Positions 7,519 through 16,851 of a stretch of DNA of 64,000 nt are shown here, piece by piece. The stretch is from Crossiella equi. Lineage in GTDB: Bacteria > Actinomycetota > Actinomycetes > Mycobacteriales > Pseudonocardiaceae. Made by a program: the position numbers and the translations under genes. The stretch lies in assembly GCF_017876755.1 (NCBI RefSeq), contig NZ_JAGIOO010000001.1, positions 8,045,786 to 8,109,785 of the forward strand, given 5' to 3'. The notes under the pieces were generated by a model. The model had not been told where the DNA came from. It searched no databases and was given only the letters and a program-made list of their open reading frames with translations. The first letter of the stretch is position 1; each line of letters opens with the position of its first letter.

Positions 7519-9728
7519 CCGAGCAGAGCCAGCCCACCCGCCGCACCGTGCTCAAGGGTGCCGCCGCACTGTCCCTGGCCGGGGCGGCCGCGGCCTTGCC
7601 CGCCCACGCCGCTCCCGGGGCCCCCGCCCCCGCCCCCTCCGCCTCACCCCTTGCCCCACCCGCCATCGGTACCGCCCGCCCCCGCCTGGAAGGGCTGGCC
7701 AAGGTCACCGGCCGGGCCGACTACGCCGCCGACGAGCAGCCGCCCAGGCTCGTGCACGGCGTTGCCGTGCTGGCCACCGTGTCCAAGGGCCGCGTGGTGC
7801 GCGTCGACCAGGCCGCCGTGCTCGGGATGCCAGGGGTGCTGGGCGTGCTCGACCACACCAACGCACCACGGCTCAACCCCGAAGCGGGTGGGTTCTTCGG
7901 GCCTGAAGGCGGTCTTCAGGTGTTCCAGGGGACCGACATCCCGTTCGCGGGGCGGCCGGTCGCACTGGTCGTCGCCGAGACCCTGGAGCAGGCCCAGGCG
8001 GCCGCGCAGGCGTTGCCGGTGACCTACGAGGAGCTGCCGCATGACACCAGCCTTTCCGCCGAGCACCCTCGTCGTCGCAAGGCCACGCCCTTTTTCGGGC
8101 CCGACGCCACCGTCGGGGACGCCGACGCGGAGCTTGCCGCCTCCGCCGTGGTAGTCGACCAGCGCTACCGCACCCCGGAGGCCAACCACAGCGCCCTGGA
8201 GCCCCACGCCGCCACCGCCTGGTGGGCCGACGGCCGCCTGGAGGCCGTGGACAGCAACCAGGGGCCGCACATCGTGGCCACCGCGCTGGCCTCGCTGTTC
8301 CGCCTGGACCCGGCCACGGTGCGGGTGCGTGCCGAGCACGTGGGTGGTGGGTTCGGGGGCAAGGGCGGGCTCGGACCGCAGCTGATTCTGGCCACCATGG
8401 CCACCACCCACTTCCAGCGGCCGGTGCGCGTGGCCCTGACCCGTCCGCAGGTCTTCCTGGCCACCGCGAGCCGTCCGGCCACCGACCAGCGCGTTGTGCT
8501 CGGGGCACGCCCCGACGGTCGGCTGCGGGTGATCCAGCACGAGGCCACGTTCAGCATCTCCACCATCGCGGAGTACCTGGAGAACTGCGCGGAGCTGTCC
8601 AAGCTGCTCTACGCGGCCCCCGCGATCCGCACGCGGCTGCACGTGGTGGAACTGGACCTGCTGCCGCCGACCTCGATGCGCGGACCGGGCGCCACCACCG
8701 GCTCGTTCGCCCTGGAGTCGGCCGTGGACGAGCTGGCCGCGGCACTGCACCTGGACCCGGTCGAGCTGCGGCTGCGCAACGAACCCGCGGTGGCGCCGGT
8801 GAGCGGGCTGCCGTGGGCCAGCCGCAACCTGGCCGGGTGCCTGCGCGAGGGCGCGAAGGCCTTCGGCTGGTCCCGCCGTCCGCGCGCACCGCGTCAGCGG
8901 CGGGAGGGGGAGTGGCTGATCGGTACCGGCGTGGCGTGTTCCTCCTTCGGTACGGGTGCTTTTCCGTCCACCGCGTCGATCACCGCCGAGCGCGACGGCG
9001 GCTACACGGTGGCGGTCGGTGCGGTGGACATCGGCACCGGCGCGCGGACGGCGCTGACGGCGGTGGCCGCGGACGTGCTCGGGGTGCCGGTCTCGCGCAT
9101 CCGGATCCGCATCGCCGACAGCGACCTGGGCATGGCCTGGGGCGCGGGCGGTTCGCTGGGCACCACCTCCTGGTCGTGGGCGATCGTGGCCGCGGCGGAG
9201 AAGCTGCGCGAGGCGCTGGCGGGCAAGCCCCAGCTGCCGGTGACCGCCCGCGGCGACACCACCGAGCTGCTGGGCAACCGGCCCCCGGCCGAACGCCACT
9301 CCTTCGGCGCGGTCTTCACCGAGGTCGCGGTCTCACCGGTGACCGGCGAGGTGCGGGTGCGGCGACTGCTGGGCCGCTACGCCGTCGGCCGGGTGGTCAA
9401 CCCGCTGACCGCACGCAGCCAGCTCTCCGGCGGCATGATCATGGGCTTGTCCATGGCCCTGCACGAGGAAAGCGTCCGGGACGCGCGCACGGGGCGTCAG
9501 ATCAACGCGGACTGGGCGGGCTACCACATCTCCGCACACGCCGACATCCCGGACATCGACGTGGACTTCGTGCCAGACCACGAGCCCGACGACCCGCACG
9601 GCCTCAAGGGCGTGGGCGAGATCGGCACGGTGGGCACGGCGGCGGCGATCGCGAACGCCGTCTGGCACGCCACCGGCACCCGCCACCGCACCCTGCCCAT
9701 CCGCCTGGACCGCGTGCTGGAGGCCTGA
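7515..9728 (+). CDS. Molybdopterin-binding subunit, Tat-exported aldehyde/xanthine oxidoreductase
   Basis: 737 residues. The N-terminus carries a twin-arginine signal (TRRTVLKGAAALSLAGAAA). The protein then runs from the a/b hammerhead domain (GLAKVTGRADYAADE) into the two molybdopterin-binding domains (GGGFGGKGG, MRGPGATTG). The invariant active-site Glu is in GVGEIGTVGTAA near the end. It resembles PaoC/YagR-type aldehyde oxidoreductases, which oxidise aldehydes or N-heterocycles. Because only this subunit carries a Tat signal, the heterotrimer is probably exported as a folded complex. The substrate is unknown. Confidence 0.93.
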   Translation: MTEQSQPTRRTVLKGAAALSLAGAAAALPAHAAPGAPAPAPSASPLAPPAIGTARPRLEGLAKVTGRADYAADEQPPRLVHGVAVLATVSKGRVVRVDQAAVLGMPGVLGVLDHTNAPRLNPEAGGFFGPEGGLQVFQGTDIPFAGRPVALVVAETLEQAQAAAQALPVTYEELPHDTSLSAEHPRRRKATPFFGPDATVGDADAELAASAVVVDQRYRTPEANHSALEPHAATAWWADGRLEAVDSNQGPHIVATALASLFRLDPATVRVRAEHVGGGFGGKGGLGPQLILATMATTHFQRPVRVALTRPQVFLATASRPATDQRVVLGARPDGRLRVIQHEATFSISTIAEYLENCAELSKLLYAAPAIRTRLHVVELDLLPPTSMRGPGATTGSFALESAVDELAAALHLDPVELRLRNEPAVAPVSGLPWASRNLAGCLREGAKAFGWSRRPRAPRQRREGEWLIGTGVACSSFGTGAFPSTASITAERDGGYTVAVGAVDIGTGARTALTAVAADVLGVPVSRIRIRIADSDLGMAWGAGGSLGTTSWSWAIVAAAEKLREALAGKPQLPVTARGDTTELLGNRPPAERHSFGAVFTEVAVSPVTGEVRVRRLLGRYAVGRVVNPLTARSQLSGGMIMGLSMALHEESVRDARTGRQINADWAGYHISAHADIPDIDVDFVPDHEPDDPHGLKGVGEIGTVGTAAAIANAVWHATGTRHRTLPIRLDRVLEA

Positions 9729-9729
9729 G

Positions 9730-10707
9730 GTGCTGGAGCTGCTCCCGGAGCTGACCCGCTGGCACGGGTGTGGCCGCCGCTTCGCCGTGGCCACCGTGCT
9801 GTCGGTGCGCGGCAGCGCCCCCAGACCGGTCGGCGCGACGATGGCGGTGGCCGAGGACGGCGAGGTGCTGGGCTCGATCTCGGGCGGCTGCGTGGAGGGC
9901 GCGGTCCACGAGCTGTGCCAGGAAGCCCTGCGGACGGGCGAGCCGAGCCGCCACCACTTCGGCTACTCGGACGAGACGGCGTTCGCGGTGGGCCTGACCT
10001 GCGGCGGGGAGCTGGAGGTCTTCATCCACCCGGACCCGCCACTGCCGCCACCCGGTACGACGGCCCTGACGCGGGTGGTCGAGGGCCCGCCCCGGTGGCT
10101 GGGCACCGTCCTGCCCCTGGCAGCCCCGGCCACCACGACCCTGCTGCCCGCCGTGCCCTGCGGTGCGCCGCACCCGGTGACGGCGCTGGCCGAGGTCCTG
10201 CCCGAACCCCGGCGCCTGATCGTGTTCGGGGCGCAGGACTTCGCGGCCGCGCTGGCGCGGGCCGGTTCGTTCCTCGGCTACACCGTGACGGTGTGCGACC
10301 CGCGGCCGGTCTTCGCCACGCGGGCCCGGTTCCCGGAGGCGGAGGTCGTGGTGGACTGGCCGCACCGCTACCTCGCCTCGACCCGGGTGGACGAGCACAC
10401 CGCGATCTGCGTGCTGACCCACGACCCCAAGTTCGACCTGCCCGTGCTGGAGCTGGCGTTGCGGCTGCCGGTGGCGTACGTGGGTGCGATGGGGTCGCGG
10501 CGGGCGTGTGCGGAACGGCTGGACGCGTTGCGGGAAAAGGGGATGAGCGAGGCCGAGCTGGCTGGGTTGCGCTCGCCGATCGGGCTGGACCTCGGAGCGC
10601 GGACGGCGGAGGAGACGGCGGTGTCGATCGTGGCGGAGATGATCGCGGCGAGGCGAGGGGGCACGGGGAGACCTCTCGGGGTGGTGGACGGGGCGATTCA
10701 CCGCTGA
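9730..10707 (+). CDS. XdhC/CoxF-family molybdenum cofactor maturation protein
   Basis: 325 residues from a GTG one base after the upstream stop. The N-terminal XdhC domain (RGSAPRPVGATMAV, SISGGCVEGAV, CGGELEVFI) precedes a Rossmann-like C-terminal domain (LIVFGAQDFAAAL, YVGAMGSRRACAERL). Members bind and sulfurate the molybdenum cofactor for insertion into the large subunit. Its position at the end of the operon fits such a chaperone (compare PaoD, XdhC). Confidence 0.9.
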   Translation: MLELLPELTRWHGCGRRFAVATVLSVRGSAPRPVGATMAVAEDGEVLGSISGGCVEGAVHELCQEALRTGEPSRHHFGYSDETAFAVGLTCGGELEVFIHPDPPLPPPGTTALTRVVEGPPRWLGTVLPLAAPATTTLLPAVPCGAPHPVTALAEVLPEPRRLIVFGAQDFAAALARAGSFLGYTVTVCDPRPVFATRARFPEAEVVVDWPHRYLASTRVDEHTAICVLTHDPKFDLPVLELALRLPVAYVGAMGSRRACAERLDALREKGMSEAELAGLRSPIGLDLGARTAEETAVSIVAEMIAARRGGTGRPLGVVDGAIHR

Positions 10708-10789
10708 CGCGGGTCGGCGGGGGTGGTGCGGGTCGAGTCGACCACGTGGCGCCGGGGGAGGGGGCGGGAAGTGGGGCGGTGATCGCGAG

Positions 10790-10816
10790 TTGTCCACAGC
10801 GGCGCGGCTGTCCACA
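10790..10816 (+). other. Two DnaA-box-like nonamers in tandem
   Basis: TTGTCCACA at 10790-10798 and CTGTCCACA at 10808-10816, same orientation, 18 bases start to start. These match the GC-shifted actinomycete DnaA box. Two boxes do not make an origin; they may be a DnaA-responsive promoter site or chance. Confidence 0.3.
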
Positions 10817-10951
10817 GGACTGGCGGGGCGGGCTTGACAGCTGGGCTGGCCGGGCGACTTGACGACCGTGGGTGGGCCGGAGATGGCCGCTGCCCGGGCC
10901 GTTCCCGATCGGGGAACCCGCCGTCCACGGGGGCTGCCTATCCTGCCCGGC

Positions 10952-12565
10952 ATGGGCAACGGCGACACCACCGTCCTGGACGAGGAGCAGTTCGACCGCC
11001 TCGCGCGCTACGGCGTCGAGGAGGAGGCCGGGGCGGGCCAGGACCTGTACGCCTCCGGGGACAGCTCCTACGACTTCTTCCTGCTCCGCACCGCGACCGT
11101 GGACGTCGTCCGCGACGCCACGGCCGTCCAGCCCGAACGGGTGGTCTACCGGCGCGGGCCGGGCGAGTTCCTCGGCGAGCTGAACCTGCTGACCAGGCAG
11201 CACGTCTACCTGACCGCCCGCGTCACCAGCCCGGGTACGGTCGTGCGGATCACCACGGGTGCGCTGCGGCGCGTGCTCGCCGAACAGGTCGACATCGCCG
11301 ACGTGCTGATCGAGGCGTTCCGGGCGCGGCGGGAGACCATGCGGGCCTCGGCCGCGAGCGCCCTGGAGATCGTCGGGCTGGCCGAGGCCGCCGACTCGCT
11401 GGCCCTGCGCACCTACGCCACCCAGATGCTCCTGCCGCACTCCTGGTTCGACGCGGCCTCGGTGTCCGGACAGGCGCTGATGCGGGCCGCGGGGGTCGAG
11501 CGCGCCGACCTGCCCGTCACCGTGCTGGGCGAGCGCGTGCTGACCCAAACCACCCCCGGAGCGCTCGCCGAGGCCCTCGGCCTGACCTACCAGGAACGCT
11601 CCTGCACCCCGGACCTGGTCGTGGTGGGCGCCGGGCCAGCTGGCCTGGCCGCCGCGGTCTACGCCGCCTCCGAGGGCCTGGCCACCGTGCTGCTGGACGG
11701 CAGCGGGCTCGGCGGCCAGGCCGCGAAGAGCGCGCGCATCGAGAACTACCTCGGCTTCCCGCAGGGCGTCAGCGGCGAGCACCTGACCCGGCTGGCGATG
11801 GTCCAGGCGCTGAAGTTCGGGGTCCAGATCTACTCGCCCTGCAAGGTCGTGGACCTGGACCTCACCGGCGAGCGGCCAGCCGTGCTGCTCCAGGACGGCA
11901 CCCGGATCGTCACCTCCGCGGTCATCGCGGCCACCGGCGCCCGCTACCGCAGCCTGGACCTCGCGGGCTGGGAACACTTCGAGCGGTCCGGCTGCATCCG
12001 TTACGCCGCAACCGAACTCGACGTCCGGGGATACGAGGGGCAGCCGGTGGCGGTCGTCGGCGGCGCCAACTCCGCCGGTCAGGCGGCGCTGTCGCTGGTC
12101 GCGCGCGGCTGCACCGTGCACCTCCTCGTGCGCGGCACCGACCTGCGGTCGCGGATGTCGGCCTACCTGGCCAACCGGATCGAGGCCCACCCCGCGATCC
12201 ACGTCCGCACCGGCAGCACCGTGCACGCGCTCGACGGGGAGCAGACCCTCCGCTCGATCGTCGTCACCGGCGCCGGGAAGCCGGAGCGGCTGGACTGCCG
12301 GGGCCTGTTCTGCTTCATCGGCGCCTCGCCCGAGGCGGACTGGCTGCGCGGCGTGGCCAAGGACGAGAACGGGTTCGTCCTCACCGACTGCCGGGTGCCG
12401 GGCGGGGAACAGGGCGCCCCGCTGCCCTTCCAGACCAGCGCGCCCCGGGTCTTCGCGGTCGGCGACATCCGGTCGGGGTCGATCAAACGCGTGGCCACCG
12501 CGGTCGGTGAGGGCGCCAGCGCCGTCTCCTCGGTGCACGCCGCGCTGGCAGTCGCCGTGCGGTGA
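10952..12565 (+). CDS. cNMP-binding domain fused to thioredoxin reductase-like flavoprotein
   Basis: About 537 residues from the ATG at 10952. Residues 5-130 form a cyclic-nucleotide-binding/CAP effector fold (EFLGELNLLTRQHVYLTARV). Residues 215-535 form a class II pyridine nucleotide-disulfide reductase domain with GAGPAGLAAAVYAA, GGQAAKSARIENYLGFP, a second nucleotide motif VGGANSAGQAAL and C-terminal FAVGDIRSGSIKRVA. The redox CxxC of genuine thioredoxin reductases is absent; the corresponding stretch reads GCIRYAATE. It probably reduces something other than thioredoxin. This architecture is known in actinobacteria. Confidence 0.85.
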   Translation: MGNGDTTVLDEEQFDRLARYGVEEEAGAGQDLYASGDSSYDFFLLRTATVDVVRDATAVQPERVVYRRGPGEFLGELNLLTRQHVYLTARVTSPGTVVRITTGALRRVLAEQVDIADVLIEAFRARRETMRASAASALEIVGLAEAADSLALRTYATQMLLPHSWFDAASVSGQALMRAAGVERADLPVTVLGERVLTQTTPGALAEALGLTYQERSCTPDLVVVGAGPAGLAAAVYAASEGLATVLLDGSGLGGQAAKSARIENYLGFPQGVSGEHLTRLAMVQALKFGVQIYSPCKVVDLDLTGERPAVLLQDGTRIVTSAVIAATGARYRSLDLAGWEHFERSGCIRYAATELDVRGYEGQPVAVVGGANSAGQAALSLVARGCTVHLLVRGTDLRSRMSAYLANRIEAHPAIHVRTGSTVHALDGEQTLRSIVVTGAGKPERLDCRGLFCFIGASPEADWLRGVAKDENGFVLTDCRVPGGEQGAPLPFQTSAPRVFAVGDIRSGSIKRVATAVGEGASAVSSVHAALAVAVR

Positions 12566-12605
12566 TCGTCCAGCGTGGGATGCTGGTGTCGCGACTTCCG
12601 TTCCT

Positions 12606-13364
12606 TCACCGGCGCTGCGCCAGCGCCCGGCCGATCGCCTGCGCCGTCACCCGGACCGCCGCGGCCAGCGGCCGGACGTCGACCTCCGGCGGCAGCAGCA
12701 CCGCCACCGCCGCCAGCAGACCGGCCGGGCCGAACACCGGGGCCGCCACCGAGGACACCCCGCCCACCAGCTCTGAGCGGGCCACCGCCACACCCTCGTC
12801 GCGGACCCGGGCCAGCGCCCGGTGCAGCTCCTGCGGCTGGGTGATGGTGTGACCGGTGTACTGGCGCAGGCCCCTGGCCACGACCTCGGTGAACACCGGC
12901 TGGCCCGCGTGGGCCAGGATCGCCTTGCCCACCCCCGTGCAGTGCAGCGGCACCGTGCCCGCGACCGCGGTCAGGCCGGGCAGGGGGCGGCGGCCACTGA
13001 TGCGGTCCAGCAGCCGCGCGCCGGTGTCCTCCAGGACCGCCAGCTGGATGGTCTCGTGGGTGATCTCGTACAGGTCGCCCATGTGCGGCAGGGCCACCGT
13101 GCGCAGGCCCTGGGCCGGGGTGGCCAGGCTGCCCAGGCGCCACAGCCACGGTCCGACCTGGTAGCGGCCGTCCGGCAGGCGTTCCAGCGCGCCCCACGTG
13201 GTCAACGTGGCCAGCAGTCGGTGCGCGGTGGGGAGGGGGAGCTCCGCGCGCTCGGCCAGCTGGCTGAGCGTCAGGCGCGAAGCGGTCGGGGAGAAGCCGC
13301 CCAGCAGAGCCAGCAACCGGTCGGCCGCGGAGCGTTTGACGTCAGTGGAGGTGTTGCCGCCCAA
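12606..13364 (-). CDS. IclR-family transcriptional regulator
   Basis: 252 residues. A TTG start is chosen because GAAGGAG lies eight bases upstream; the open frame extends to 13529 without similarity. Residues 10-75 are a winged helix-turn-helix (LSQLAERAELPLPTAHRLLATL). The C-terminal IclR effector domain has the VPLHCTGVGKAILA signature. It runs leftward; its target is not evident from neighbours. Confidence 0.88.
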   Translation of the reverse strand: MGGNTSTDVKRSAADRLLALLGGFSPTASRLTLSQLAERAELPLPTAHRLLATLTTWGALERLPDGRYQVGPWLWRLGSLATPAQGLRTVALPHMGDLYEITHETIQLAVLEDTGARLLDRISGRRPLPGLTAVAGTVPLHCTGVGKAILAHAGQPVFTEVVARGLRQYTGHTITQPQELHRALARVRDEGVAVARSELVGGVSSVAAPVFGPAGLLAAVAVLLPPEVDVRPLAAAVRVTAQAIGRALAQRR

Positions 13365-13392
13365 CGGTTTCGCTCCTTCAAGCGCCGGAGGG

Positions 13393-14022
13393 TCAGGACG
13401 CCCCCGACGATACGACCGGCGCGAGCGCCCGCGTCGTGCTGTGACCTGAGTCACGTGTGGCCTGGCCCGGCCTCGGTGCGCTGCTGCGTGCGGCTGCCCG
13501 GATCCACAGGCACAGCAGGACGAGTCCACTGGCGACGGCCATCAGGCCGCCCACGTCGCCAGTGGTGGCCACCGAGGCCGGGCCGAGCACCGCGCCGAGG
13601 CCGAGGCACGTGTACACCAGATTCGACACCCAGTTCGGCCGCCCACTGCCGAAGGGAACGACGAGGTGCACCACGAGTACCCCGAACGCGACGCCCGCAC
13701 TGGCCGCGCCACCCAAAACGCCTGGCCAGTCCGGTGCGAGGGCGAGCACGAGGGTGCTGCCCGAGAACACGGCCCCTGCGCCGCGCACCCAGGCGTCCCG
13801 TGACCGCCGGAAGGATCGGATCGCGCACAACGCCAGTCCGAGCATCGCCCCGAGGTGGTAGGCGGTGACGGCGGTCCAGGCCGCTTCCGGCGTGAGCTGG
13901 AAGTGCTGCCACAGCAGCGGCGTCCCGGCCACCACCCCCGCCGTCACCGCACTGAGGAGCGTGGCGAGCACCAAGTCCGCGGCGACCGCCGTGACTGGCT
14001 GGTGGCTGACCGTGCGCGTCAT
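13393..14022 (-). CDS. Integral membrane protein, about six helices
   Basis: 209 residues from the ATG at 14022 (GGAG nearby). At least six hydrophobic segments occur (for example LVLATLLSAVTAGVVAG, LGAMLGLALCAI, VFSGSTLVLALA, LVYTCLGLGAVLG, LMAVASGLVLLCLWI). No family could be named; it has the size of a half transporter or of small MFS-like proteins. Same strand as the downstream iclR gene. Confidence 0.65.
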   Translation of the reverse strand: MTRTVSHQPVTAVAADLVLATLLSAVTAGVVAGTPLLWQHFQLTPEAAWTAVTAYHLGAMLGLALCAIRSFRRSRDAWVRGAGAVFSGSTLVLALAPDWPGVLGGAASAGVAFGVLVVHLVVPFGSGRPNWVSNLVYTCLGLGAVLGPASVATTGDVGGLMAVASGLVLLCLWIRAAARSSAPRPGQATRDSGHSTTRALAPVVSSGAS

Positions 14023-15032
14023 CACCGCTCCGTTCGGGGAAATGTCGTCCAGAAGAGGGAAAGGGCTTGCCTGTTGGCACTCGCTGCCGAGCCGCCCGGT
14101 GCTCTCTGGTGACTGACCGTGTTGTGCGTTGCTCTGATCGTAGGAGGCCGGAGAATGCGTTTTCAACTCGAACCGAGAGATATCCGCACACAGAGTAGTT
14201 GCGCTCCGGAGTCGACTGACTCGCCCGCGCTACCACCCCTGGCCTGCGACGCTGAGTCGTGGAACCGCTCTCACCTGTGCATTCACGGATTGTGCTGAGA
14301 ATGGTAGTGACCCTCCGCGAGGGTCCGGGAATCGGTTTCCGGGGTTCGGGGCGACGTGACGCTCATCACCCGAATGGACTAGTCCATTTCCGTCCGGCGA
14401 AATTGGCCACTCCAGGCAAATCCCGGGGGTACGACACGCAACACGTGTTGATTGCCCAGGGGCTTCGCGCCGCGGTGGGCAGCGCGGCGCGAAGCGACCC
14501 CGGCGCCCCGTCACGGCGGGGCGCCTCGCGTGCGGGTCGTGGGCGCGACCCGCGAAATCCGGGCGGGACCATGGTGGCAGCCCGGCATCCCGGGGGAACC
14601 GGGCGGGAGGGCATCACGGCCGGGGCAAAAGGGCACGGAATCCTGCCCCGTCGGACTCCTGCCCACTTGGGCGTCATCCTGGCCCGGATGAGGTGCCGGT
14701 TGGCCTTGTGCCGGGCGACGGTCTCCGTGATCCAGGTGCCCGCGCAGCGCGCCGAGGCGCTCCCGCCCCGGTGGTCGGCGCACCGTGCGCCTCGCCCTAA
14801 TGGCGCGCGCCCAAGACCAGCTCGACCAGCCAGGTGCGCAGCACTCCTCGGCTCGGTGACCGGCCGTGCGGGTTGACGCAGTTGTGGACGGCGGTGGCCC
14901 CGGCGCAGCCCGCCCCCCGCGAAACCCCTACCGGCGCCCGGTGCGGGTGTGCCGCTGTCGGCCTCGGCGGCGCGGAGGCGGTGTCCCCGGGAGGCTGGGC
15001 GTGGCGGGCGGCACGGCGCTGACGTGGAGCTG
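14023..15032. other. About 1 kb without a confident gene
   Basis: The first 400 bases are less GC-rich and probably hold promoter sequence for the leftward membrane-protein gene. From about 14450 the DNA is GC-rich with overlapping open frames on both strands, none with recognisable domains or good third-position bias. This looks like decayed sequence leading into the monooxygenase remnant. Confidence 0.5.
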
Positions 15033-15424
15033 CGGGCATGCCCCACCCCCGACCCCACATCCCCGCAGGAGGCGGCGCTGTCCCGCATGACGGGCTGGCA
15101 CCCCGAGCTCCGTGCCCTGGTCGAATCCGCCGACCCGGACAACAGCACCCACCTCACCATCCGCGTGGTCGAGCCCGGCACCCGCTGGCACCCCGGCCCG
15201 GTGACCCTGTTGGGCGACGCCATCCACGCCACGTCCCCGACCGGCGGCAACGGCGCGAGCACGGCCTTACGCGAGGCCGCCCTCCTGCGCGACCACCTCA
15301 CCGAAGCCGCCCACGGCCGCCGCCCCCTGCTCACCGCACTCGACACCTACGAGCACCAGCTCGTCGCCCAGGGCCCGAAGCCGTCCGCCACAGCCTGGCC
15401 CAGCTGCCCGCCTTCACCCGCTGA
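15033..15424 (+). pseudogene. C-terminal remnant of an FAD-dependent aromatic monooxygenase
   Basis: The translation contains the second FAD signature of PHBH/TetX-type monooxygenases, VTLLGDAIHATSPTGGNGA. It is preceded by MTGWHPELRALVESAD and followed by the helix STALREAALLRDHL. The FAD-binding N-terminal two thirds is missing. Near 15370 the frame shifts: the natural ending PEAVRHSLAQLPAFTR with its stop at 15424 lies in another frame than the upstream part. Both truncation and frameshift mark it as dead. Confidence 0.75.
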
Positions 15425-15958
15425 GCCGACGTGGCCCGGCACGAGACGGGTCCGGCGCCGGAACCGCACCGCCGCGGTGAGGCTGGCGTCCGTGCGGTCG
15501 CCCAAGCCGAGGCGGCGACGTTCCCTGGCGGCGTCGTCCGCACGCCCAGGCAGGTCGGGGACATCCCCGGGCCGCGGTCCCTGCTCGACTTCAACCGGCT
15601 CCGGCGGTTCCGTGGCCGGGCCACCCGGGCCGCCTGCTCCGGTGACCCGCTCCGGGGCCACTGGCAGGCTCGGGTGGGGTGGCCGCCAGCCCAGTGGTGC
15701 GCGGGTGCGGGTGCTGATGGCGGCACGGGATCGACTGGCAGGTCGAGGACGGTCGCGATGCGACGGACCGCGTCGACCGCTCGCACGGCGGGCCAGCGTT
15801 GGGTGCCACCGCCGGGGAGCCCGGCGAATCCGACCCCGGCCTCGTCGCGGACCGTCGCGGCACGCACGCCGCGAGCGGCCCGCGCCAGCAGCGCGTCGAC
15901 GATCGGGCGGTCGCCGTCGAACGCCCGGTCGGGCACGACGGCGCTGGACCGACCAGTG
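15425..15958. other. No confident gene
   Basis: A reverse frame (about 15620-15936) has a plausible stretch (RPIVDALLARAARGVRAATV) but degenerates into Arg/Pro/Ser-rich translation and matches no family I know. It may be another remnant. Confidence 0.35.
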
Positions 15959-16198
15959 CTACGACCTCCGGTGCGTGGTGCCGGACCGTTCCCGGCCGAA
16001 GGCGAAGTAGGCCAGCGGGCCCACGAAGTTCACGCCGATCAGCAGTGCCCATCGGCGTTTCGGACCGCGGACCGCCTCGGCGGGGCGTCGGTGCAGGTCT
16101 GACCACGCCGCTGCCGCCAGGCCGAGCTGGAGCGTCGCGGCCACGACCAGGCCGAGGCGTTGGGGGCGGGTGAGGTCGGACCAGCGCTGGTGCGTCAT
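15959..16198 (-). CDS. Small membrane protein, PLDc_N-type
   Basis: 79 residues from the ATG at 16198. Two transmembrane helices (LGLVVAATLQLGLAAAAW and WALLIGVNFVGPLAYFAFG). The second helix with a preceding KRRW and a closing FGR is characteristic of the phospholipase D nuclease N-terminal (PLDc_N) small membrane domain found alone in many actinobacterial proteins. The function is unknown. Confidence 0.7.
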   Translation of the reverse strand: MTHQRWSDLTRPQRLGLVVAATLQLGLAAAAWSDLHRRPAEAVRGPKRRWALLIGVNFVGPLAYFAFGRERSGTTHRRS

Positions 16199-16235
16199 CG
16201 ATTGATTGTGGCCGAGTCCCGGTCCGCCCGCCGGG

Positions 16236-16287
16236 TGAATTTCCGAGGGGGTGCCGCCGGGCGGGTCGGCACCCCCTCGGAAATTCA
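16236..16287. terminator. Perfect 21-bp-stem hairpin
   Basis: TGAATTTCCGAGGGGGTGCCG and its exact complement are separated by a 10-base loop. It lies about 100 bases past the stop of the leftward secreted-protein gene and just before the next leftward start, so a terminator role is likely. The A/T-rich outer part makes it symmetrical enough to act on both strands. Confidence 0.65.
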
Positions 16288-16383
16288 TTCCGCGCCGCAA
16301 TGGATTCCGGGAAAACGCGGTATGCGGTGGTGCGGAGTGACGGGTTCCGGGTCAGTGGGTGGGGCCCGGAACCGCTGTTCCGG

Positions 16384-16851
16384 TCAGAGGGTGTGGTAGG
16401 CGCGCCAGATGCTGGCGAAGGGGTCCCAGCCGATGACCTGGCCCGGGCTGCGCCAGTTGTGCCACGGCGAGTTGGTGCTCTCCCAGCCGCTCACCGTGCA
16501 CGAGGTGGGGCGGATGCAGGAGGTCGTGCGCTGCTGCCCGGCCACCGCCACCTTGGTGGTCTGCCAGAAGCAGCCCGGCCCGCCCTGTGGGATGCCGCGG
16601 GTGGCATTCACGCCGCTCGTGGCCCTGAACTGGATGTCCCTGGTGAAACCGACGCCGCCGGAGGTGGTGTACCAGGGGGAGATCCACTCGCCGACGAAGG
16701 TTCCGGTCTGGTGCCACTGGTTGTCGCAGGGCACGGGCAGCTTCGGGGCGGGGGCGGACTCGGCCGACATGGCCGTGGCCTGCCCGGCCGCACCCGCGGT
16801 CAGCGCGACCGCACTGGCCGCGGCCAGGATCAGCGCCTTGACTTTGGACAT
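16384..16851 (-). CDS. Small secreted protein, unknown
   Basis: 155 residues from the ATG at 16851. A Sec signal peptide (KVKALILAAASAVALTAGAAGQATA) leaves a mature part of about 125 residues with four Cys (VPCDN, GPGCFW, TSCIR, TSCTV), probably two disulfides. It is rich in Trp, Ser and Thr (WHQTGTFVGEWISPWY, GWESTNSPWHNW). No family recognised; composition suggests a compact extracellular beta protein. Confidence 0.7.
   Translation of the reverse strand: MSKVKALILAAASAVALTAGAAGQATAMSAESAPAPKLPVPCDNQWHQTGTFVGEWISPWYTTSGGVGFTRDIQFRATSGVNATRGIPQGGPGCFWQTTKVAVAGQQRTTSCIRPTSCTVSGWESTNSPWHNWRSPGQVIGWDPFASIWRAYHTL

Noticed and set aside
10790-10816. Chromosomal replication origin
   Set aside because: Only two DnaA-like boxes, no dnaA/dnaN neighbours and no AT-rich unwinding element.
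10022-12538. Long reverse-strand open frame of 838 codons
   Set aside because: Antisense to XdhC and the cNMP/thioredoxin-reductase gene; Arg/Pro/Gly-rich translation without domains, a by-product of high GC.
12606-13529. Longer N-terminus for the IclR regulator
   Set aside because: Residues before the TTG at 13364 lack similarity and the ribosome binding site fits the TTG.
14366-15346. Reverse open frame of 326 codons
   Set aside because: Covers non-coding and the antisense of the monooxygenase remnant; composition not protein-like.
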